Shown piece by piece: positions 1 to 5,876 of a stretch of 6,052 nucleotides of DNA. The notes below the pieces were generated by a model. It was not told where the DNA came from. It did no database searches and saw only the letters and a list, made by a program, of their open reading frames with translations. Numbering within the stretch: the stretch's first letter is position 1; each line of letters starts with the position of its first letter. The stretch comes from RGIG3102 sp964369915 (GTDB lineage: Bacteria > Bacillota > Clostridia > Oscillospirales > Ruminococcaceae): contig CAYJGG010000087.1 of assembly GCA_964369915.1 (NCBI GenBank), forward strand, positions 1 through 6,052, read 5' to 3'. The position numbers and the translations under genes were made by a program.

Positions 1-581
1 ATATATCCGCAAGTTTCTTCTGCTTGCTCTGAAGTTGCTGTTTTACCAGTGCCAATAGCCCAAACAGGCTCATAAGCTACTACAACATTTAAAACGTCTT
101 CTTTAGAAACATTTAATAATCCTTTAGTAACTTGTGTTTTAACAACTTCATTTGTAGTCCCATTTTCTCTTTCTTCTAAAACTTCACCTACGCAAAAAAG
201 AGGGGATATACCATTTTTTAAAGCACCGATTACACGCATATTAACACTTTCATCAGTTTCACCGTAGTATGATCTTCTTTCGCTATGGCCAATAATTGCA
301 TATTTTACGCCATAGTCATTTAACATTAAAGGGGAAATTTCGCCAGTGAAAGCCCCTGAATTTTCATAATGAGTGTTTTGTGCACCAATATTAATAAAGC
401 TATCTTTTGTAATTGAAGTAGCTAAAGGAATATTAATGCTTGGAACAGATAAAATAACAGTTACATCATCATAATTTGGAACTGTTGTTTTCATTTCTTC
501 TAAAGTAGAAGTAGTAGTATTTATAGTGTTATTCATTTTCCAGTTACCAGCAATGATAACTTTTCTTAAATCTTTATTCAT
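1..581 (-). CDS. tpiA: Triosephosphate isomerase, N-terminal 193 residues (C-terminus beyond window edge)
   Basis: Cytoplasmic glycolytic enzyme interconverting dihydroxyacetone phosphate and glyceraldehyde 3-phosphate. The translation starts MNKDLRKVIIAGNWKMN, the classic TIM N-terminus with substrate-binding Asn13 and Lys15. The catalytic His is in IIGHSERR (His99) and the catalytic Glu in AYEPVWAIGTGK (Glu171). The phosphate-gripping loop 6 (AIGTGKTA) follows directly. The frame is open to position 1, where it is cut after 193 codons; the family is about 250 residues, so roughly the last quarter is missing. The ATG at 579-581 fits the family N-terminus and has an upstream AAAGGATC (594-601 on the complement), with rather long spacing. 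It lies about 100 nt downstream of pgk on the same strand, the usual Bacillota pgk-tpiA order. I see no convincing promoter of its own, so it is probably read from the pgk promoter through the intervening hairpin. Confidence 0.97.
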   Translation of the reverse strand, partial: MNKDLRKVIIAGNWKMNNTINTTTSTLEEMKTTVPNYDDVTVILSVPSINIPLATSITKDSFINIGAQNTHYENSGAFTGEISPLMLNDYGVKYAIIGHSERRSYYGETDESVNMRVIGALKNGISPLFCVGEVLEERENGTTNEVVKTQVTKGLLNVSKEDVLNVVVAYEPVWAIGTGKTATSEQAEETCGY

Positions 582-648
582 AGTTTTTATTTTGATCCTT
601 TCAAAAATTGATAAGATATATATTCAAGTATAGGCTATAAAAATGAGT

Positions 649-677
649 TTAAAGCGGCAAAAAAAATGCCGCTTTAA
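649..677 (-). terminator. Hairpin between pgk and tpiA (partial terminator or mRNA-processing stem)
   Basis: A perfect 11-bp inverted repeat (649-659 TTAAAGCGGCA with 667-677 TGCCGCTTTAA) encloses a 7-nt A loop (T in the minus-strand RNA). It begins 9 nt beyond the pgk stop codon. On the minus strand the sequence after the stem is AACTCATTTTTATAG, a delayed and interrupted T tract, so termination is probably incomplete. This would let some transcripts reach tpiA while trimming or stabilising the pgk message. The T-rich flank on the plus strand (TTTTATTATTATTTAT) would favour plus-strand termination, but no plus-strand gene needs it. Confidence 0.6.
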
Positions 678-685
678 TTTTATTA

Positions 686-1876
686 TTATTTATCGTCAAG
701 TGCAACTATTCCAGGTAGAGGTAGTCCTTCTAAGAATTCTAAAGAAGCTCCGCCACCAGTTGAAATATGAGTCATTTGATCTGCATATCCTAAAACCTCA
801 ACAGCTGCAGCACTATCACCACCACCAATTATAGAAATAGCATCAGTGTCAGCAATTGCTTTAGCTAAAGATTTAGTACCGTTTGCAAATTTAGGCATTT
901 CAAAAACGCCCATTGGTCCATTCCAAATAACTGTTGCAGCTGATTTTATAACATCGCTAAATAGTTCAACAGTTTTTTCGCCAATATCAAGGCCCATCCA
1001 GCCATCAGGCATTTTATCGCTATCAACAACTTGAGTATTAGCATCAGCACTAAAAGCATCAGCGATTACATTATCTACAGGAAGTAGTAATTTAACGCCT
1101 TTAGCTTCAGCTTTAGCTAATAATTCTTTAGCTAGTTCAACTTTATCATCTTCGCAAAGTGAAGTTCCGATATTGTAGCCTTTAGCTTTAAAGAATGTGT
1201 AAGCCATACCGCCACCGATAATTAAACTATCAACTTTTTCGATTAGATTATTGATAACACCGATTTTATCACTAACTTTTGCACCACCTAATATAGCAAC
1301 AAAAGGTCTTTGTGGGTTTTCAAGAGCTTTGCCCATGATATCGATTTCTTTTTGAATCAGATATCCGCAAACGCTTGGTAGATAATCAGCAACACCAGCA
1401 GTAGAAGCGTGAGCTCTGTGAGCTGTACCAAAAGCATCGTTTACAAAAATTTCAGCCATTGAAGCTAATTCTTTTGCATAGCCTGCATCATTTTTGGTTT
1501 CTTCATTATGAAAACGTAGATTTTCTAATAATAGAATTTCACCAGCTTTTAATTCGCTAGCTAATTTTTTAGTTTCTTCGCCGATAACATCAGTTGCCAT
1601 TTTAACTTTAGTTCCTAGTAATTCTTCTAATCTTTTTTGAACTGGAGCTAAAGAATAGTCCATATTAAATTCACCCTTTGGTCTGCCTAAGTGTGAACAA
1701 AGAACTAATTTTGCACCATTGTCTCTTAGATATTTAATTGTTTTTAATGATTCAACAATTCTTTTATCGTCTCCGATAACTCCGTTTTTTACTGGAACAT
1801 TAAAATCGCAACGAACAAGGCAAGCCTTACCGTTAACATTAATGTCTTCAACTGTTTTTTTACCTAAACCTGTCAT
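686..1876 (-). CDS. pgk: Phosphoglycerate kinase
   Basis: Cytoplasmic glycolytic kinase making ATP and 3-phosphoglycerate from 1,3-bisphosphoglycerate and ADP. At 396 residues it is full length for bacterial PGK. Family blocks occur in order: RCDFNVP (22-28) and SHLGRPKG (61-68) of the substrate-binding N-domain, LLENLRFHNEE (116-126), NDAFGTAHRAHAS (146-158), GGAKVSDK (197-204) of the nucleotide-binding C-domain, WNGPMGVFE (318-326), GGGDSAAA (351-358) and STGGGASLEFLEG (372-384). All key blocks are intact. The ATG at 1874-1876 is preceded by a strong AAAGGAGA (1883-1890, complement) with good spacing, and MTGLGKKTVEDINV is a normal family N-terminus. It has its own promoter and sits between the terminator of the choline operon and tpiA, so it is the first gene of a glycolytic unit. 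No gap gene lies directly upstream. Confidence 0.99.
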   Translation of the reverse strand: MTGLGKKTVEDINVNGKACLVRCDFNVPVKNGVIGDDKRIVESLKTIKYLRDNGAKLVLCSHLGRPKGEFNMDYSLAPVQKRLEELLGTKVKMATDVIGEETKKLASELKAGEILLLENLRFHNEETKNDAGYAKELASMAEIFVNDAFGTAHRAHASTAGVADYLPSVCGYLIQKEIDIMGKALENPQRPFVAILGGAKVSDKIGVINNLIEKVDSLIIGGGMAYTFFKAKGYNIGTSLCEDDKVELAKELLAKAEAKGVKLLLPVDNVIADAFSADANTQVVDSDKMPDGWMGLDIGEKTVELFSDVIKSAATVIWNGPMGVFEMPKFANGTKSLAKAIADTDAISIIGGGDSAAAVEVLGYADQMTHISTGGGASLEFLEGLPLPGIVALDDK

Positions 1877-1915
1877 AAAAAATCTCCTTTATAATTTATT
1901 AATTAAACTACATAC

Positions 1916-1944
1916 ATTATATTGAAAAATGAAGTCTTTTTCAA
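1916..1944 (-). promoter_or_regulatory. Sigma-A-type promoter of pgk
   Basis: On the minus strand, TTGAAA (1944-1939) is followed after exactly 17 bp by TATAAT (1921-1916). This is a near-consensus -35 and a perfect -10. Transcription would start around 1908-1910, giving a leader of about 35 nt with the AAAGGAGA ribosome site near its end. The sequence just upstream (1945-1980) is almost pure A+T, like an UP element. Confidence 0.85.
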
Positions 1945-1960
1945 GTGATATAATAAAAAA

Positions 1961-1978
1961 TTTGTATATTTTGTATAT
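1961..1978. repeat. Perfect tandem 9-bp repeat upstream of pgk promoter
   Basis: TTTGTATAT occurs twice head to tail (1961-1969, 1970-1978), starting 17 bp upstream of the pgk -35. It may act as an A+T-rich UP element or as a regulator site, or it may be low-complexity drift. No protein can be assigned. Confidence 0.5.
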
Positions 1979-2016
1979 TTGCCCAAATAAATATTGTTAG
2001 TTTTGTTCAAATAGCT

Positions 2017-2034
2017 TTGTTAAATTTAAAACAA
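2017..2034. promoter_or_regulatory. Possible Rex-like operator upstream of pgk
   Basis: TTGTTAAATTTAAAACAA resembles the clostridial Rex (NADH/NAD sensor) site TTGTTAA-N4-TTAACAA. The left half is exact and the right half matches 5 of 7, with the correct N4 spacing. Rex controls fermentation and some glycolytic genes in Bacillota. The site lies about 73 bp upstream of the pgk -35, further than a simple repressor site would be, and the background is very A+T rich, so chance is a real alternative. Confidence 0.25.
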
Positions 2035-2078
2035 TGTATTATTGTTGCTAAAAAATTGTTCAAATTGTTGCAAGAAAA

Positions 2079-2100
2079 AAGCAGTTATTTCTAACTGCTT
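2079..2100 (-). terminator. Intrinsic terminator of the licCA-transporter operon
   Basis: On the minus strand a 9-bp perfect stem (AAGCAGTTA / TAACTGCTT, arms 2100-2092 and 2087-2079) with a 4-nt loop runs straight into a T tract (TTTTTTCTTG, 2080-2071). The transporter's TAG stop (2091-2093) is inside the stem/loop, so the last codons and the terminator share bases. It isolates the choline operon from the downstream pgk promoter. Confidence 0.9.
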
Positions 2101-3647
2101 ATTTTTTCGTTGTCTTTAACTGAGCTTTGATTTATATATTGATTAGCATCTTTAAAAAAGCTAGCTAAAATAATTATAAAAATTAAGCCGATTGGAAAAG
2201 CTGCAATTATTGAAACTGATTGCAGATTATATATTGAATTTTCAGAGAAAATTAATCCAATAGGAAGGATTATAAATACAATAGTCCAAAACATTTTAAC
2301 TGAGTTTGAAGCTTCGTTTCCAGGAGCTAAGTTTTTATATGAATAAATGGAAACTACCATAGTAACAGATTCAAATGTTGTTGAATAGAAAGTTACCATC
2401 ATTACAAATAAAACTATTAATAGTATTTCGGTAAAAGGAAGAGTTTCAAAAATTTGTATAATTGCAACATTTAAATCTTTTCCGTTTGAAACATAATCTA
2501 AAATATCTAAATTTCCATTTAATTGCTGCGAAAGTCCGTAGTTGCCAAAAATTATAAATGATGAGAATGTGCCAGCAATTCCATAAATATAAGAGCCTAG
2601 AATAACATTTTTAATAGTTCTACCTTCGCTTATAATTCCAATAAAAAACGGAGTTGCAACACACCAAGCCATCCAATATGCCCAGTAGAAAATTGTCCAG
2701 TTTTGAACAAATCCACCTGTGCTAGTGCCTGTTTCTCTAAGTGGATCTAAAGAGGTTGAGAGAGTTATAAAGTTTTGAGCTAGAGTTCCAAGGCTAGTAA
2801 TACCTGTTTCGATAATATAAACAGTTTCACCACCGAAAATTAAAACAAATATCATCATACCAATAAATAAAGTTGTGCATATTTTTGCAGAATGAATAAG
2901 CCCTTGTATTCCTTTTAAAACAGAAAAACCATAAACTAAAGCAATAGTAATTAAGATTACAATAGTTAAAAATGTGCTTTGTGGAATATTAAAAACTCTA
3001 TTTACTGCAGAAGATAATAAAGGAGTTGCTAAAGAAAAAGTTGTTGCAGTTCCAGCTAATAGCGCACAAATTGCAACTAAATCTATAATTTTACCAGGAA
3101 GTTTATCAACTTTATCTTTTAAAATAGGCCTACAAGCCTCAGAGAATTTTTGTTTTTTTCTTTTTCTCACGTGTATCATGAAGCCAAAGCAAACAGCTAA
3201 AGCTATATAAAAAGACCAAGGAATTGGTCCCCAGTGGAATAGGGGATACACAGGAGCCCACTCTTGCACTCCAATTTCCTGAATATAACTCTCACTTGCA
3301 TATAATGCCCATTCAATAAAAGAGTAATATATTATATCAGCAGCAAAAATTCCAGTAAAAATCATTGTTGCCCATTTAAAATCAGAATATTTCGGCTTAT
3401 CTAATGAGCCAAGTTTTATCTGGCCAAACTTTGAAAATGCAATATATAAAGTAGTTAAAAATGTAAAAAAACCTATTAAAATGTAAAAACTTCCTAAGTC
3501 GTTGCCTAAAAACTGTCTAATTGAATTAATAGTGGAAGTACTCCCTTCAGGAAAAACAATAAAAGTTGCACATAAAAATACAACGATTATAAAAGGAAGA
3601 ATCATTAAAGATAAATCTAAATCATTAAGAAGTTTGTTGTTTTTCAT
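2091..3647 (-). CDS. BCCT-family transporter, probable choline importer
   Basis: Polytopic inner-membrane carrier of the betaine/choline/carnitine transporter family, 518 residues, a normal length, with about 12 hydrophobic segments. Family marks: the TM4 aromatic motif FHWG-PIPW (137-144), the TM8 signature NWTIFYWAYWMAW (316-328) followed by GIISEGRTIK, and a TM10-like TTFESVTMVVS (423-433). In TM3 my hand alignment places IFAAD (100-104) on the BetP glycine stretch GMGIG. Asp104 then occupies the position where Asp is associated with choline rather than betaine transport (BetT; BetP G153D). The ATG at 3645-3647 is chosen because AGAGG (3654-3658, complement) precedes it by 6 nt; an in-frame TTG ten codons upstream has no ribosome site. 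It overlaps the 3' end of licCA by 23 nt, implying one operon with coupled translation. Choline as substrate rests on that context plus Asp104; betaine or carnitine remain possible. Confidence 0.93.
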   Translation of the reverse strand: MKNNKLLNDLDLSLMILPFIIVVFLCATFIVFPEGSTSTINSIRQFLGNDLGSFYILIGFFTFLTTLYIAFSKFGQIKLGSLDKPKYSDFKWATMIFTGIFAADIIYYSFIEWALYASESYIQEIGVQEWAPVYPLFHWGPIPWSFYIALAVCFGFMIHVRKRKKQKFSEACRPILKDKVDKLPGKIIDLVAICALLAGTATTFSLATPLLSSAVNRVFNIPQSTFLTIVILITIALVYGFSVLKGIQGLIHSAKICTTLFIGMMIFVLIFGGETVYIIETGITSLGTLAQNFITLSTSLDPLRETGTSTGGFVQNWTIFYWAYWMAWCVATPFFIGIISEGRTIKNVILGSYIYGIAGTFSSFIIFGNYGLSQQLNGNLDILDYVSNGKDLNVAIIQIFETLPFTEILLIVLFVMMVTFYSTTFESVTMVVSIYSYKNLAPGNEASNSVKMFWTIVFIILPIGLIFSENSIYNLQSVSIIAAFPIGLIFIIILASFFKDANQYINQSSVKDNEKISS

Positions 3648-5397
3648 ACGCAGCCTCTCTTTCGTTAAACATATCAAGGGCTAACTTACTATACTTTCTA
3701 GCATATCTAAATTGCTGCATCATATATTCAGTGTAAATAACGCCATTTAGAGCCTTGTATTCACTCCAAACAGTCCAAAGTAAACCGCAAATAGCAATAT
3801 AAGAATAAACTTTTAATCTTATATCATCACTCACTTCTCCATCACAATATTGATGAAGTAATCTGTTAATACCATCTTCTTCATAGCCTGCAAATAAACA
3901 AAACATTGCAATATCTATATATCTATCAGACATTCCGGCATATTCCCAGTCGATAAGATATAATTTATTATTTGAATCAAATATAAAGTTTGGTGCGATA
4001 GGATCTATATGACATAGACAAATTGAAGAAGGCAAAGTGGCAAGTTTTGCTTGTAATTTCAAAACATTTTCTCTAACAGCATCATAATCTGCAAAAGAAG
4101 AAGTGCCATTTCTTAAATTTTCATAATAATCTAAACGAGCGAACGGATCAAAAACAAAGTCTGTTTTTAAATCTAAATCATGTAAAGATTTGATTTTTTG
4201 CATACAAAGTTTTGTGTCTTCAAAATTATTTTCATCAGCAATTCTATTATCATTAATAAATTTTGTGATTTTATAGCCCGTAATAGGGTGTATATATATA
4301 ACATCTTCGCTAATATTATAATCTTTTACTAAAGAATAAACGGTTGCTTCAGTGCGCCTTGATATTAATTGATTACTGCCTTCACCAGGAATACGAAGAA
4401 GATAATCTTCATCAAAAACTGAAAATCTCATAAGTCGATTTGTCATTCCTTTTTGCAAAGCATAAACATTGGAAACATCGCAAGGCTCAACATTAAAAAC
4501 ATCAGTTATAAGAGTTATTATCTTTGATTGTAAAGAATCTGATTCATTATCGATATCTCTTAAATCTTCATAAGTTTTAATAGGATAGGCATCTCTTGAG
4601 CGAACAACATTTATAAAGCAGTCACAAATACTTTTATCGCCACAAAAAAGTGCTTCTTCCCATATCAATTTTTCTCTTGGGTGTTTTAAAAGTTGAGTTT
4701 TAATGTTTTGCACTAATGATTTACTAGTGTTTTTATTAAAATATCCAAATCCTAAAAGCGCATTACCAAAATTTTCAACTTTAGCTGCTTGCATTTGTCT
4801 TGAAACTCTAATAAAGCTGTCTTCTTCTGTGTAATTTAACACTTCATAATATGAAAAAAGTTCATTATGTTTAAAAGGATTTTTTGAAAACCATATATCG
4901 CAAGGAATAATATATGTATTTTCAATTTTATTTTTTACAAGACTTAAAGAATATAAATTATCTTGTTTTATATAGTTTGAATTAACAACTATGTTTACAT
5001 CATATTTTTCACTTAGATATTCAAATTTTTCTCCTTTATAACCAACCACAATAGTGATATCATAAATATCAACTAGATGTAATTGTTTAATAAGGCGTTC
5101 TATTAAAACTTCATCATGCACTTTCATAAGACCTTTTGGGGTGCTTTGAAATGGAATCATGCGAAGGCCAACTCCAGCTGCTAAAATTATAGCATTACGT
5201 GGTTTATTGTTTTTTAAGTAGTCTAGTGTTTTTTGTGTAGGTTGGTAATTTTTTGTTAGCCAGTCAGCTTTAATTAATTTTTTTAAAGAAGAATTAATAA
5301 GCCCAAGAGAATATCCACTTTTTTCTGTAAGATCGCGTTGTTTTAAATATCCGTATTTTAGAATGATCTCTAAAATTACAAAATCACGTTTGTTCAT
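3625..5397 (-). CDS. licCA: Fused wHTH / CTP:phosphocholine cytidylyltransferase / choline kinase
   Basis: A 590-residue cytoplasmic protein with three modules. Residues 1-65 form a MarR-like winged helix-turn-helix: helix 2 around LKQRDLTEKSG, recognition helix around SLGLINSSLKKLIKADWL, then a wing region. Residues 68-290 are a LicC-type nucleotidyltransferase with LAAGVGLR (72-79), TPKGLMKV (86-93) and the probable metal ligand Asp167 in IIPCDIWF. Residues 295-580 are a LicA-type choline kinase: GMTNRLMRF (317-325), YLLRIPGEGSNQLISR (332-347), the Brenner motif HIDPIAPN (463-470, catalytic Asp465) and the Mg-binding IDWEYAG (482-488). The protein would phosphorylate choline with ATP and convert phosphocholine to CDP-choline with CTP. 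The ATG at 5395-5397 is chosen because AAAGGAC (5404-5410, complement) precedes it. It is the first gene of the operon. LicC-LicA fusions are known in treponemes. The wHTH may bind DNA or be only structural; its role is inferred. Confidence 0.93.
   Translation of the reverse strand: MNKRDFVILEIILKYGYLKQRDLTEKSGYSLGLINSSLKKLIKADWLTKNYQPTQKTLDYLKNNKPRNAIILAAGVGLRMIPFQSTPKGLMKVHDEVLIERLIKQLHLVDIYDITIVVGYKGEKFEYLSEKYDVNIVVNSNYIKQDNLYSLSLVKNKIENTYIIPCDIWFSKNPFKHNELFSYYEVLNYTEEDSFIRVSRQMQAAKVENFGNALLGFGYFNKNTSKSLVQNIKTQLLKHPREKLIWEEALFCGDKSICDCFINVVRSRDAYPIKTYEDLRDIDNESDSLQSKIITLITDVFNVEPCDVSNVYALQKGMTNRLMRFSVFDEDYLLRIPGEGSNQLISRRTEATVYSLVKDYNISEDVIYIHPITGYKITKFINDNRIADENNFEDTKLCMQKIKSLHDLDLKTDFVFDPFARLDYYENLRNGTSSFADYDAVRENVLKLQAKLATLPSSICLCHIDPIAPNFIFDSNNKLYLIDWEYAGMSDRYIDIAMFCLFAGYEEDGINRLLHQYCDGEVSDDIRLKVYSYIAICGLLWTVWSEYKALNGVIYTEYMMQQFRYARKYSKLALDMFNEREAAYEKQQTS
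3654..3658 (-). promoter_or_regulatory. Ribosome binding site inside licCA that sets the transporter start
   Basis: On the minus strand AGAGG lies 6 nt before the ATG at 3647, within the last codons of licCA (encoding ...NEREAAYE...). It supports the 3647 start over the TTG at 3677 and suggests that ribosomes finishing licCA can reinitiate on the transporter. Confidence 0.7.
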
Positions 5398-5403
5398 AAA
5401 AAT

Positions 5404-5410
5404 GTCCTTT
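5404..5410 (-). promoter_or_regulatory. Ribosome binding site setting the licCA start
   Basis: On the minus strand AAAGGAC stands 6 nt upstream of the ATG at 5397. This rules against the in-frame TTG at 5415, which overlaps the site's upstream flank and has no site of its own. Confidence 0.75.
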
Positions 5411-5414
5411 CTCA

Positions 5415-5428
5415 ATGTTCACGAAAAT
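5415..5428. promoter_or_regulatory. Candidate operator copy 1 in the licCA leader
   Basis: ATGTTCACGAAAAT matches the complement of the palindrome at 5574-5587 (TTGTTCACGAACAA) at 11 of 14 positions, including an unbroken TGTTCACGAA. It lies between the predicted transcription start and the licCA ribosome site, where a bound protein would block transcription or translation initiation. The binder is unknown; candidates include the wHTH of LicCA itself. Confidence 0.4.
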
Positions 5429-5446
5429 ATTTATATATATAGCTTA

Positions 5447-5475
5447 ATTATACATCAAAAATATATTAAATTCAA
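5447..5475 (-). promoter_or_regulatory. Sigma-A-type promoter of the licCA-transporter operon
   Basis: On the minus strand TTGAAT (5475-5470) is followed after 17 bp by a perfect TATAAT (5452-5447). Predicted initiation is near 5440, giving a leader of about 43 nt that contains operator candidate 1 and the AAAGGAC ribosome site. Confidence 0.82.
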
Positions 5476-5531
5476 CTTTTATTCATAAAAAAGTAAAGTT
5501 TTGGTAAAAAATTCACATCTTCAACACAACA

Positions 5532-5561
5532 AAATGTAAGTAAATGTAAATAAATAGTAAA
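5532..5561. repeat. Three imperfect 10-bp tandem units (AAATGTAAGT-like)
   Basis: AAATGTAAGT (5532-5541), AAATGTAAAT (5542-5551) and AAATAGTAAA (5552-5561) follow head to tail at about one helical turn. The core AAATGTAA recurs at 5633-5640 and 5820-5827, so it appears four times in this intergenic region. It could be a regulator site array, intrinsically bent DNA, or low-complexity sequence. Confidence 0.4.
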
Positions 5562-5573
5562 TTTTGTTAACTT

Positions 5574-5587
5574 TTGTTCGTGAACAA
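5574..5587. promoter_or_regulatory. Candidate operator copy 2, palindrome TTGTTC-GT-GAACAA
   Basis: An inverted repeat with two perfect 6-bp arms (5574-5579, 5582-5587) around a 2-bp centre, the typical shape of a dimeric HTH repressor site. It is about 100 bp upstream of the licCA -35. Its centre is 159 bp from the centre of copy 1, close to a whole number of helical turns, which would suit DNA looping. Confidence 0.45.
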
Positions 5588-5794
5588 TAAAGAAAAGCGA
5601 AAAATTTCTTTTTAATTTATAATTATGTACTGAAATGTAACATTTTTATCTTTCAAATCTTATAATAAGTAGAATAATACAAGACAATTTTATTTTTTAA
5701 TTGTAAAATTCAGAGTTTGTTTACATAAAATTCATAGATTTCATCAAATAAAAAAATAATATTATCATATCGGTAGTCATAGGTGGAACATAAT

Positions 5795-5823
5795 TTGACA
5801 CATTGCATAATATTTGATAAAAT
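5795..5823 (+). promoter_or_regulatory. Consensus promoter of the rightward surface-protein gene
   Basis: A perfect TTGACA (5795-5800) is followed after 17 bp by TAAAAT (5818-5823). Predicted initiation is near 5830, giving a leader of about 45 nt to the TTG at 5877. This is the strongest -35 in the window, so the gene may be highly expressed. Confidence 0.82.
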
Positions 5824-5862
5824 GTAATAAATTGAGCAAAAAACCTTAAAATATAACTATGA

Positions 5863-5868
5863 AGAGGT
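5863..5868 (+). promoter_or_regulatory. Ribosome binding site favouring a TTG start at 5877
   Basis: AGAGGT lies 8 nt before TTG 5877-5879. The in-frame ATG at 5859-5861 has only A/T-rich sequence upstream with no purine-rich site. The site would fall inside the reading frame if ATG 5859 were used. Confidence 0.5.
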
Positions 5869-5876
5869 TGAAGAAA

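Larger units (their letters stand above)
5429..5794. other. Divergent intergenic region without genes
   Basis: Apart from the licCA promoter, the palindrome and the short repeats annotated separately, this A+T-rich stretch holds no supportable gene, tRNA or structured RNA. A TATAAT occurs on the plus strand at 5661-5666, but no adequate -35 precedes it. Weak A/T-only inverted repeats (around 5589-5611) are not convincing terminators. Confidence 0.6.

Noticed and set aside
643..834. Short plus-strand open frame over the pgk 3' end
   Set aside because: It runs antisense to the confirmed pgk frame, has no ribosome site and gives a low-complexity His/Gln/Leu-rich translation.
846..1034. Plus-strand open frame inside pgk
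   Set aside because: It lies wholly antisense to conserved pgk coding sequence with no initiation signal.
1719..1925. Plus-strand open frame crossing the pgk start and leader
   Set aside because: It is antisense to pgk and its promoter and has no family resemblance.
2974..3210. Plus-strand open frame inside the transporter
   Set aside because: It is a shadow of the transporter frame; the minus-strand translation has clear BCCT motifs.
3648..3677. TTG-initiated N-terminal extension of the transporter
   Set aside because: No ribosome site precedes the TTG, and the ATG at 3647 has AGAGG at good spacing.
3502..3684. Plus-strand open frame over the licCA/transporter junction
   Set aside because: It is antisense to two supported genes and has no ribosome site.
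5398..5415. TTG-initiated extension of licCA
   Set aside because: It would overlap the AAAGGAC ribosome site serving the ATG at 5397.
5589..5611. AAAGAAA/TTTCTTT inverted repeat as a terminator
   Set aside because: The stem is seven A/T pairs only, no gene ends nearby, and such pairs are common in this composition.
5661..5666. Plus-strand TATAAT as a second promoter
   Set aside because: The best -35 at 18 bp spacing is only GTAACA, far weaker than TTGACA at 5795, and no gene begins close by.
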